From Cryphonectria parasitica EP155 (Eukaryota > Ascomycota > Sordariomycetes > Diaporthales > Cryphonectriaceae), in contig NW_024468919.1 of the NCBI RefSeq assembly GCF_011745365.1, positions 248,001-312,000 of the forward strand: a DNA stretch of 64,000 bases, in the 5' to 3' direction. The notes under the pieces are model-generated. The model had not been told where the DNA came from. It saw only the letters and a list, made by a program, of their open reading frames with translations, and searched no databases. Shown one piece after another: positions 30,801 to 42,334 of the stretch; the first letter of the stretch is position 1; every line of letters begins with the position of its first letter. The position numbers and the translations under genes were made by a program.

Positions 30801-32563
30801 CGTTGACCTCGCTTCGAGAATGAGCAAGCCAGGGTCCAGAACTAAGGCCCCGCGATTTAGGACCTCGGGATCCTTGCCGAAGACGCGACTTCCGACCAGC
30901 TCTGTCCACCGAGCCCGAGCCAATGGGGGACCGAAATTGGTGGCATTGTCTCTCGAGGCATCCTTCTCTCCCGGTAGAGTGCTCAGAAATTGGCGGTGGT
31001 TTTTGGGGGGGGGGGGGGGTTTCCCTAGCGCTTCAGAGAATCAGTGCTGGAACAGGCATGTCCCCAACACGGTGTGCTATCAAGTTCTGAAGAAGGCCGC
31101 GTATTTGGAACTGATCGGCCACTCAGCCTGCCTCCCATCGCAGGTCTAATCGAGTCAATCAACAGGTTGCCGAATTTGGCGCGGTAGGAGAGGAGGAGCT
31201 TCGGTCGCTCATCAGTGGGACCTACAGCGTCCCAAATACAACGAGGAGCGCGAGTGCCCGGGAGGAGGGCCGATGCTGCAAGGGTCTTTTCTGGAAGCAC
31301 ACACCCTGATCCATCGCAAATCCTGCTCATCTTGCAGCTGTTCCAATATATTAAGCACGGTAAGCGCCAAGCTGGACGGCTTCCTTCGCAAATCAGTCTT
31401 TCGTCCTCTTTCACAAGACAATAGGAAGGAGATTGCCTTGAGCTTCCTGGCACGCATAGGCAAAACGCCACCCACCTGCCTGAAGAGTATTTGAAGAGCG
31501 GGCGGCTTGACACCTGCCTATATGACTGTCCTCCTATGCCCTCGACATGCAGCTCTGTGCTTATCTCTAATCCTGCTCAAAACGCATCGGTCGCTGGATG
31601 TTGAGGCATCCCTTGCTTGGCACCAAGCTCTACCACCGCGTATTGGCCGCCTGCTTTGACGTGGCTCGCCACGTGAAGCTGTCGAGCTCCCAGCCAGATC
31701 CTTGTACAGAAGGAGAGGCGGGGCATAAAAATCAATCCTTCTATGCGGCCTACTATGCGACCTGTTAGGGCCCACGGCGCTGGGATTCGACAGATATGAA
31801 TTTGGAGGGTCGTCTACCCCACCGTCAGCATCTGCTACAGGGGGGCCCTACGCGAATCACTGGCTCTGCTGCCAAGGTTGCCAAAGATCTGGTGACCCAG
31901 ACACCCACACACCAACAGCATTCATCGTGATTCCGCTACATCATCTTTGCGGTAGGGCAGAGGGTTCTACAAGCATCCGTTCAACAAAGGCGCCGACGCT
32001 CCCATCAATGAATGCAAGGATGGCTCTCAAAGCTCTACGTCAGCCACCAACATCCGGGTCGCATCTGGAGCACCATCGTGGCATTGTATAAGCCAAAATC
32101 AAGAAAGGTAAAATGTTAGGCTCCAACCGACTAGTTTCGCGCAGGTCAGAGAGGGACCGCCAAGATGCAACACCTTGTTGCATTCGCAGCCTGATCCGTA
32201 CAATGCCTCTCAGGCAACGTCTTGTTTGCTGAATGGCAATCGCTTCATCTCATGCAAACACCAGCCCAGGACGACGCCCTATCGACTGACGATAACGTCC
32301 GTTCTCGAGCCCCCAAAGGGTGTCACCAATACCTTACGGCGCTATCGAGCTATGCAAGGCTGCCTTCATCTGGGGAGCAAACACCTTCAGCGCCGCAATA
32401 GTGCTGCGCTGCAGACCACATTGTGTATCTCGAACAGAAAGCTGATTCCTTGGTTTTGCCCCTCCCCTTGCGATGCTTCTCTGGCGCTCCGCAGACTAAG
32501 GTAGTGAGGTGCCCGGCCCCTTGTGGCGAACGCCGCTGCGTGCGGCCCGTTGACATGCTTTAG

Positions 32564-32581
32564 TGCTATAGTACTATAGCA
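32564..32581. repeat. Perfect 18-bp palindrome
   Basis: TGCTATAGTACTATAGCA reads the same on both strands with no spacer. The first 12 bases, TGCTATAGTACT, also occur at about 26764-26775. No flanking repeat identifies it as an element end. Confidence 0.6.
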
Positions 32582-35500
32582 TGCACGCAGAGTTCCCCGG
32601 AAACAAGTCTCTATTCTGCACCAGAGAGCACGTACCACAAGTCAGTACTTGTCCCTGCGCTGGAAATCCCATGTTGGGTATTAGCGGCTCCCTCGCCAGC
32701 TTATGTGGTCTCCTCATTCCCAGGACCTCGGCAGACCTGTTCGCGTGCCGTCCACTCGCGGATCCCGTTCCCACTCATCGCATTCATCGAGCTGTACACA
32801 TTTGACACCAGGGAATGCCTGCGCCATCTCTTCTCTGCAAGCGGGGATGGCCACTCTCCCTCACTATCCTCTGCTTCCGTTTCGCTTGGATGTCTTAAGA
32901 GTGAAAACGGGGAGGAACTGAACTGACGACACGAAGGGCGGCCAGTGACCCCTCTTGGAACGTCCCGCGACAAGGGAATATCCGAGCCAGGTACCACAAA
33001 CCTTATTCTGGTATGATTGATGTTCTGGAGAGACATATGGTCTTTGCGTAAGAAAATCCACTGACTATGATGGAATCTACTCGACAAGATTTGAGTCACA
33101 ACCCACAGCCCAGACGCCCAACAGGCTGTTTCGAAAGAGACGCTTCGGTGACTCGTGAACATGGGCCTTTCGAGGTACTCTCTCATTCGGCACCAAGTTT
33201 TCTCTCGCCAGGTGGGTTCCAACGGTTGAGAAATACAGTAAGTAGCAATTGTCTAACACGACCTTCCCTTCCCTCCTTGCACGCCGAACTCGTCTGCCAG
33301 ATCCTTCGACTTGAAGTGGTCATCTGACGCCCATCGCAATTCCGGTCACTCCTTGCCATGGCTTTGTCTGCACACGTCAGTACCGAGGACGGTACATACA
33401 TGCCATGTAGTAGTACAGCAGTACAGTACAGTACAGCAGGGTTGGTTTTCGACGATGGGACGGGGGGGGGGTACATCAAGGTCGTGTAGGGGCTACATGT
33501 GGGGAGAAAGGGGGGGTGGGTGGGTGTGTCCTATCATGGTAGTGTTTTGCTGCTCACCCATGCCAGGTACGTACTGGAAGGTTGCATCAGCATGTGTGCG
33601 AGAGTACCCAGTTATCCTGCACTGTGAGTGAGTACGTGCCTCTCCCTGGCCTGCCCTACCCGCGGCTTCCTGCAGCTGTACTGTGGGTCCCGCAGCAGAC
33701 ATGGGGCGGGACAGGGAACTTGGGCACATGGGACCCCTCTACCCAGCGGCAACGGGCAACGCTAGGCTCCCCCCCCCCATCGACCGCAACCTGTCACTTA
33801 ATTGTGCTCTTGCACATAATTTTTTTTCTCCACCCAATCCTGGTGTGCCACTTTGATCTTGGCACAGAGCGGCAGAGAGAGAGAGAGGGAGCGAGAGAGA
33901 GAGAGAGAAAGAGAGGTGTGTGCGTATGAGAACGCGAAAGAGAAGAGACATTAGCCTTGAGCAAGGAGGCGCGGACAAAGAATGCGAAGCGAGCCGGATC
34001 CAGTATGACTGCTAAGCTGAACCTTGGGAACCTTCCTTGCATAACACACACCTTACCTGAGGAAACCGCCAGTCTGTCTGCCTACCCTCGAAACGCCCTT
34101 TCCCATCCCACCTCGTTTCTAGCTCAGCTCCCCACTCTCCCCCGACCAGATCAAGCTGGCAGACTCGCCGTCTTCGTCTTGTCTCGTCTCGTCTGACCTC
34201 GTCTCTCCTCCCGTCTCGTATCATCTCGTATCGTGCCATGGTCCCTTGATTTTGTGTGCGGCCCATCATTTCAGTTTTCTATCGCAGAGAAGACTAACGG
34301 GACATTCGAGTCAAGTCGAGTCAACTCAAGTCAGGTCAGGTCGAGTCCAGTGCCTTGGGTCAAACCTGATCTGTCGTTATTGGTACCCAGCTGCATGCAC
34401 ACAGCCTGCCTGCCTGCCTGCCTGCCTGCATTATCCTCGCTATTCTTTTCTCTCGACACGAATTTCCTCTCTCTCTCTTTCTTCCTCTCTCTCCACAGCC
34501 CTTCTACCTGGCCTCCTCCACCTCATCCTCCTCCTCCTTACCCACCTCCCCTGTGTCACTATCGATTTTTCAGGCCGCCTCGCAGTCTAACCTCCCGTTT
34601 TCTATTTATATCAAAAAATAAAAACAAAAATAAAAGGTGCGTTCTTCCTGCTTGCTGGCATCGTATCATAAACGTCAAAGCTCTTGTCGCGACCAGGGGT
34701 GACAAGCCGTATCACGCCGCCAGCGCATTACCGGCGTGTCTCTTCATCCATCCACTACCAATTCGCGCCCCCATCCATCCTTTTCACCCTGCTGAGGTGG
34801 ACCTGCCCAACTTGCTTGTCATCGTGATCGGCTGCAGCCCAATTGCATGCAACACCCGTTCTCACCTCTCACCCCTCACCCCCTTCCCCCCTCCCAACCG
34901 CCTTGGTGCTCATTCCATGTCATGCTGGCGGTGCAGACACGACACATATTATTTCCACGGCTAGAAAGCTGACATTCCTGCTGGGCGCGGTAGGTGGCAC
35001 TGCGACTGCGGTGGTTGCAAACAGCGATTGCAGCAACCGCAACAAAGAAGAAGAAGAAGAGGAAGAAAAGGGAGCCGCCCAAGGCAGCGCGACTTCTGAA
35101 AATCCGACAACAGGCTTGACGGGCCGAGAGGCTGAGACCGCAAAAGACAAGCAGCACATACCCAAAGGGTCCTCCCGGTCTGCCGTGCTGAACTTTCTTT
35201 TTTTCGTTCTCAGGGCCGAGATCACCCTGCCGGATTGCCCCCTCCTTTTTTCCCTGGCCCCTCCTCCACCCAGACCCCCCTCCCCCACCACAAAAGCAAA
35301 GTACCAGAGTACCATCGTACCCGTTGGTATTCGGTTGGGTTGGGCCAGAGCGATTCCGACCTAAAGACGGGGCCAAAAGTCACGCACCAGGCCAAAACCG
35401 AAAAGCCAGTGTAATCTACCTAAACCACGGCTGTCGGGCTGTCCCGTCCTTGTGCTGCTTTGAACTTAGTCTGGGCTGCGTTACATCTTGGACTGGATTA

Positions 35501-35810
35501 GACTTGACAAGCATCGCACCGCACCGCACCGCCCGCGCACCGACACGGCTGGACTATTAAGACCAAGGTCGTGCCCCACACTTTGACCAGGCACTTACGG
35601 CAAGCTGGACTTTAAGGATTTCTGCACCGTCACCTTTCCCCCTCTATTCAACTTCAACATTTCATCCACCTTACCTTCACTCACCCACCTTCTCTACTCA
35701 GACCTTCCCGTCACCAAAGGTCTGCCGTCGCGCACCACAATACCAGCAACACCCACCAACCGCGCCAACACAACTCACCTCTCTTCTCTTCTCTTTCTCT
35801 TTTCTTGTGT

Positions 35811-35844
<34 letters not shown>

Positions 35845-35869
35845 TATATATATATCTACCTACCTACCT
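35811..35869. repeat. Compound (TA)n-(CA)n-(TA)n-(CTAC)n microsatellite
   Basis: Eleven TA units, about six CA units, about six TA units and then CTACCTACCTACC, lying about 230-290 bp before the start codon of the Zn2Cys6 gene, probably in its promoter or leader. Confidence 0.9.
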
Positions 35870-36101
35870 GGACGACAAGATCAACCGAGTGTTGACAACA
35901 GAAAGAAGGAGCAAGCAAATTGTTGGCAGCATTGGTCGTAATCTTGGTCTCCAGCTCTGACTTCGGAGGTTGTGTTTTTTTGATTTGTTGTTTCCACCTC
36001 TGGTAGTGACGGCTTCCACCCTCGATTGTTGCGACAGCATCGCACAAGCGCGACAGGACGATCAAGTCTTGCTGAGATTCGAGGGTCACCACCAGGTCAA
36101 G

Positions 36102-37369
36102 ATGTCGGGTTTGAGTGGCCAAAGGGGCGGTCCCCCACAGGAATCTGCTTATCCACCTCCTCCTGGTGAAGAGGACGACCGCCCTCCTCGACCTCAGTAT
36201 CAACAGCTGCCCCCGCCAGCAGGCATGACCCTCCCGCCTATCCAGGACAGTCTCCAGGCCTACAGCAGTCGTTACCCAGACCCCAGGGCTCAAGGCAACT
36301 ACACAGCATCTCCCACCGCCCCAAATGGCTACGGTCCTCCCGGCCCTAGCTACCAACTGCCTCCTGTCCAGCCTCCCCACGACCATAGGTACAGCGGTGA
36401 CCAGCACAGGCCTTTTTACGATGCTCGTGGCGGATCCTATCCACCCCCGCCACCCCAGCCGGATCAGTACAACTACACGTACCGACCGTCTTCTGGCCCA
36501 CCTTACAACAATGGCAGCTATGTCTCCGAATACGGCCGCGGGGTCGCTTCTGCGGCCGGGCAGGCTGCACCTCGACAGAGGACCTCCATCGCTTGCAGCT
36601 ACTGCCGGAGGCGCAAGGTCAGTATAGCCCTTCCCATATGGCCGGCAGCTCGTGCGCTAATTCGCCTCCTGGGCCACAGATCCGGTGCAGTGGCTACGGC
36701 ACCTCGGACGGGGTCTGCTCGAACTGCAGAAAGACCGGCAACAAATGCGTGTTCCAGCCTGTCAGCTCCTCGTCGACCACGGCGTTTGTTCCCGTGTCAG
36801 CCGTACCTGGCGGTGTGCCTCCAGGCACGCCTCTGTACGGCGCCTTCGGTCAGCCGCTGCCACAAGGCGCCGCTGCGGGAGGACCGCCTGGCCCTGGAGG
36901 AGCACCGCTCCCTCCACCCCCAGGCGGCGCGCAGCCCTATCCGCCGCAGCCTCAGCAGTCCGAGGGATACGGCGACCACTCGCCTCGAGCGAGTTATTAC
37001 CCTCCGCCTCCTGATGATGGCAACAGCCGAAGACGACTGCACGAGGAAGATCACACCTCTCGTCTGCCTCCACCCAACCCGTACGGCGAACCCGATCCTC
37101 GCCGACGCTCGCCTGCTTCCCCGATCCAGGGCGGAACACCCCCACAAGGTCAGTACGACTACCCTACGAGCACGAGATCCTATGACCCGGGCGAGCGAAC
37201 TGGCACTCCCCGACACGACACTCCCACATCTCCCCAGCACGGTGGAAATGGTCTGATAAATCTGACCTCACTCATGGATCAGCATCCACCGCCGCGCCCT
37301 CCAGCCGGGGCTGATTCCAGCCACGACATAGACCAGACTATGCTCGGCCGGCTGAACCGGCGGAGTTAG
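36102..37369 (+). CDS. Proline-rich Zn2Cys6 DNA-binding protein
   Basis: Predicted nuclear transcription regulator of 401 residues. Exons are 36102-36617 and 36680-37369, with a 62-nt intron inside the zinc-cluster coding sequence (RRRK|IRC). The binuclear cluster is complete: Cys165, 168, 175, 185, 188 and 195 (C-x2-C-x6-C-x9-C-x2-C-x6-C), followed by RKTGNKCVFQP. Unusually the cluster lies mid-protein, flanked by proline/glutamine/tyrosine-rich disordered sequence. No fungal-specific transcription factor middle homology domain follows. The open frame runs upstream to a TTG at 35970, so the ATG at 36102 is used. The upstream region is very long and simple-repeat rich, as seen for some fungal developmental regulators. 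Targets are unknown; it is 24 kb from the sugar-acid cluster, so a link to it is not supported. Confidence 0.88.
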
Positions 37370-40300
37370 GGTATGGGCCGGTCGTGCAGCGCAGTGACAC
37401 GGTGGGGTGAAGCACCCCTGCTACGGCGATTACTCCCTCCAATCTTGAAGCCACTTCGGGGCTACGTCGGTCCCCCTAATGGGACCATTGATCTGGTGCA
37501 AGAACCATATATCTTTGGCAACCACATGGCAGTTTCACTTCTGCGACTACTCGAAGCTTTACTCGCGCTCTAGACGGCACAACGATGGGCTCTTGTTCTC
37601 GTGATTTGTTTTCATTCAGTACCTTCCTCCAACTTTGCAATCACGGCACTCTCACGCGGACTCCTCTACATGAGGGAAAGGGCGAAACTCGGAACAGACG
37701 AACACCCTACATGACAATGATGCCAAAATAAATGGAGGGATTTGCTCTTTCTTCTTTTTTATTCCCGGCCCGACAACACGATGCTACTCTGCAAGGGTCG
37801 ACGAAACGCGTTGGGTTCTCTGGGCCAAAAGATCACAGCACTTTGAAGCAGCCGCCCACCGAGACAGCTTGTTGCTTAGCCGACGGTTCGAGATCAATTG
37901 GGACGTCTCCTGGAGCGGTGGTGCTTTTTACACACAGATAACGCCTCTACTCGCACATTGCCAGATGTGGCAGAACAGAAGCGAGACGTCACACGATGTG
38001 GCACGTGGGAAGTGGAAGACTATCGACGTGCCGGTCACACCGCGCTTCCCACTATGTGTCTAACGATGGTCACTTCGACTGCGGGTTTTCTTTTTCTCTT
38101 TTTTCTTCCTAGTTTGTTTTCATGGTCTTACAGTGGCGGCCTTTCCTCACAATAATTGGTCCTGAAGTGTGTACCTAATGATGTCTACATACCCCTTCCC
38201 CACCTTCTCTTGCATGATTTTGGGTGCAGGGTGGATCGAGTGTACATGTGTGTGTACTTTGCAGCAGCCCCAATCTGAAATCTTGGGTTTGAGTCGGGCA
38301 AAAAAAGAAGAGCGATGCCTCGCGGCAAACTGATGCTTTACTGTTGTTTTGTTTGCTTGCTTGCTGCTATGGGTGGTCAGTTTCTGTGCGCTACGCGTAT
38401 ATCGCTTGTTTTCATTTTCGTCATTGCAACGGTGGTGGTGGTTGTGGGGTCTCAAGTATTGGTTGGCCAATAAAAAAAACCCTTTCCTCTGTTTTGATTT
38501 TCTCTTTTTTGGTTTTCCTCTTTTCTTTTCATCTTTCTCATGTACACTTTCTCCATACGATTCGAAGAGACCCGAACAGTCAAAACACCAATCATGAATG
38601 GGTCATATGGCTCTTTTTTTGGACCACCAATTCTGTTAATTCACGGCACAGAGTTGAAATGAACTTTTGTGTATGACGCAAATAGATTGGCTTGTGTACG
38701 ACTAAAAAAGAGACCATGCTGAGAGCACTCCGAAGGAGGAAGTCGGCATCGTGGGTTGGCACAGCTGGGCCTCGGGGGGTTTTAGTTGTCTAATCACGAC
38801 AAGCAATGCAAGGTTTTGATGTCCTTCGTGTCACCGCGATACCGCCTGCCTTATCTCGCCCCTAATAAGCAATCTATACAACACCCGTCTACATGGCCCT
38901 TTGTCTGAGGGCTGAAGCATTGGCGAAAAAGAGAGGCTATCTGCCGAGTGTCAGAATCAATCAATCGCTGGCCGAGGAGGGAGGGGGGGGGGGGGGGGGC
39001 AAAGAGCAGAACTGTCTCGGCTTCATGCCGGTGATGGGATAAGTGGCGTGTGGCCCAACTCGGCCTTCTTCTCAGACTGGCAGCTCGGAGAGGTTCCTAT
39101 TACTTCACTGTTTGGTCTAGTTGTCCATCAATCTGTACGTCCGTAAGGGAAGAAAGGGGGAGGGGGGGCTTGCAGAAAAGACTTCATTGACGAGGGACTG
39201 CTTACGAGAGCAGACTGTTCTTTGATCTTTTTGGGCTTGCCATCCCGATGGGTGGTTGCACGTCAATTACAAACTCGCTCCTCTCTCTCACACACACGGT
39301 GGCCGAAGAATCCGGCTGCTGGCTGTCTGGCGTCTGGCTGCAGGGAGCCATCTGCACAGCGATGAAAACGGAAAGTCTTTCCTTTCTTCTCTCAGCCTTT
39401 TGCGTCTCCAATGCGACCGGCCAAGCTTGCCTACCCTGACATTGTACACTACCGTAGCACCTTCATCTGCAAAGGACTTCAAGTGTGAAGCGAACAGGAC
39501 GGGCTCGGGAACGGGGTGGAGTGACATCGTCGACGGGAGGTCGCATATTGCTGGTGAACCCGGCTGCAGGACGGCCTGGCGGAATGTATCCGTTGGTGCC
39601 CCGGCCAGTTGTCTCTGGCTACTGGCATGACCTCCTCTTGGGTGGCCTGCATGTGATTTTGGGTCCTTTCTGCTTCTCTTCTTCTCCATGGGTGGGTATC
39701 ACCGCATATGTGCCGCCGCCCCATGGTCGTGCCTATACGGGGTATTGCTGTGTGACTGGCGACCGAAAACAACAAAACAGGCGGAAGCCAGAACAAGAAA
39801 GAAAAAAAGAGGCCCTTAGGGGAGGAGGATGCTCCGCTCCGCTCCTACTCCTTCCATTTCTCTTGTCAAGGTCTCTCATCGAATCGCAGCGATTGCCCTC
39901 TTGACCGCCTTGCTCCCGCCCTTCTGCGGGGCTGTGTTGACATGGCGTCGTTTCTCATCCTGTCGTCTCCAAGTCACATGAGATCTCGGAACGGGACGAC
40001 GCGGAGGTGACATCCCTCTGCGGTGTCTTATCGGCTTTTGGCAGTCTTGTTGTGGAGGTTGATCCGACTCACGTGCCTATGGGCTTCTGGACAACTTGGC
40101 CATGGTCCCAGGGGACGAGGGGGAGGGGTTGGTCTTCGGGGCGAAGGATTCTGGAACGGGAAGGGAGGGGTCGGGAGTGGTTGTCTTTCTTGTCTTGGCT
40201 GAGGGTTCAGCAGAGCTCGCGTTCGGTGTTGTTGCTCCCTGCTGACCACCGCCTGCAAGTCGGAAATAGTCGTAAGTAATAGTAGTAGACAGGTTTTCGC

Positions 40301-42310
40301 ATCGGATCCTGATGCCGTTATCTTTGGGTAAAAGTATGGTGCAGTTGCTGCGCTGCCGCGTACCACAGTACCTGCTTTCGCCTTCTCGGGAGGACCGATT
40401 TGCCTGGCTGTTGAGTGTGACTGCGACCCTGCGAGGGGATTTGAGGCCCTGAGCTCCGACGTCGTAACGGTATGGAGACGTTCAGCAAGCCACGCAGCAG
40501 TCCCCATCACCCACTGGTCTACCTGCGACCATAGGTATTATTATTAATACTATTATTGCTATTATTCTTATTGTCTCCCCCCTCGTTTTCTTGATTTAAT
40601 ACGACCACGCCCTCTCGATAGATGGGGGGGGAATAGATGGGTAGACAGACGGTGGAGCTTGTGTGGCGAACAAGGACTTCTCTCGGCCTTGTCGGGGCTT
40701 GTTGGCTGGTGGGTTTGGTGGACTGGATTGGTTGGGTTGGGTTGAGTCAACTTGGAGAGCCTGCATAGAGAGTGCGCCACTAATCCAGTCCTTCTGCAGA
40801 TGATCTCGAGATCGAACTCTTGGGCCGCCACGATGGCTGTCATGTTCTCTGGTCGTCAAGGAACAGACTTCGGTGACGGGATGGTCGATCCAAATGTAGT
40901 CGTTGATTGGTAGGAATGTAGGAGGTGGAGGAGGTGATGATGGTTTGGTCCTGGCAGACAACCAGCGTCTGTGGGCACGCACATACCTCTTGTCGACCAT
41001 GCCGATTGCCCGATCTCCTCATCCTTCTGCGACGCAGCAGAAAACGCCACGGGTGTCGAGACGGAGGCCCGAGGCGTGTGATTCAGCCAAAGGCACAGCT
41101 CTCTTGTCGGGAGTTTGGGGTTGGTCGCACGTGCATAGCGGCTAGGAAATGTCGAGTCGTCGCCAGGGCGCATGTGAGATGATGGCTAGGAAATTCCTGG
41201 CCATCCGGATGTGACCTTCTGCAGCCGAAGAAGCAAGGTCAGATAGGGAACATGGTTGGGAATGTGGCCCATGGCAAGAGGAATACAGAAAGGAAGAGGT
41301 TACAATGCATGCACGCATACTTGCTAAAGTGCGTGTGGTCAGGGAAGTCACCTCCCTTGTCTTAGGCCGTACTATTCCGTCCGCACCACTACAGGCCTTC
41401 CTACGTACTTGTGAGTACAGCGCACACAGCGCTGTAGACAGGCACTATTGTCGTCACTAATTATGTACGTACGGGATGGGTAGTAAGTACCTCGTCTGAA
41501 GGCTTGCCATAATTTGCGCCTCCATCATACCAACCTCGTCTTCACCACCACCATCACCAAGCATTTTCCAAGTCATCATCATCATCATGGATGGATGGAC
41601 ACCTACCTGCATAATGCAGTGTGCCGACCAACTCCATCCCCCCTCGACGACAACCATGGCGGTTCTTGCCCCCCGCCTCCCTGTTCATGCGGCTCGAGTT
41701 GCCTCCAGTCGCCTTCCAGAGACAAAACCACCCAAGCGCCTGCCCCCCCCCCCCTTTTTCAAATGACCTAGAGCACACGCATCGCCACTGCATGATGAAC
41801 TGGCAATGTCTTCACCTCAGCTGTCGAAGTTGCACCACGAACCACCAACCAGGCATCGAGGCCTAGCTCCCACCAAACTAGGACCGGATGGCAAATACAA
41901 CTCGTCTCTGCCGCCAGTCCGCCGCAAGAAGCGACAATCCTGCAAGCCCCGCCGTCGACCTTCCCAACAACCGACCAGCCCCAACAAGCCAGTGGCGTCC
42001 AATCAAGCCCTCCTCCCCCCACGCCCTATGCAGCTCGTCTCCATGCTGCAGTAGGCAAAACAATCCTCGAGAACCGCTGCAATACTACGCTCGATGAGAA
42101 ACCAATAGCTCTGCATTCGACTCCTCCGTCTTCCGCTCGATGATCATTATCCACAAGTCCCCAGCAGCCCACCCGAGTCCAGCCCCTGCCAGTAGCCGCA
42201 CTGGGTGCTTGCTTGACCGCCTGGTGTGGCGCCGACATCCACAGGATCAACACCATCCATCCACATCCATCATCAATATGGCGTGGCAGTAGTTCACATA
42301 TTGCCATACA

Positions 42311-42334
42311 GACACACACACACACACACACACA
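42311..42334. repeat. (AC)n microsatellite
   Basis: About eleven AC units. Confidence 0.9.

Larger units (their letters stand above)
19705..36101. other. Gene-poor region of about 16.4 kb upstream of the Zn2Cys6 gene
   Basis: No supportable gene. Longer open frames here start with TTG/GTG, lack family resemblance and are rich in simple sequence. Contents: poly-A, poly-G and (AC)n tracts listed separately, C/G homopolymers of about 10-13 nt (for example 23301-23312 and 25153-25163), (CTGC)n near 34407-34428, an 18-bp palindrome at 32564-32581, and CT-rich leader-like DNA at 34430-34600 and 35640-35810. The last few hundred bases probably form the promoter and long 5' leader of the Zn2Cys6 gene. 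Confidence 0.5.

Noticed and set aside
30258..30923. 221-residue minus-strand frame
   Set aside because: No domain, no good start context and composition like the surrounding non-coding DNA.
35970..36101. N-terminal extension of the Zn2Cys6 protein
   Set aside because: It starts at TTG and the sequence is leader-like; ATG 36102 has a good context.
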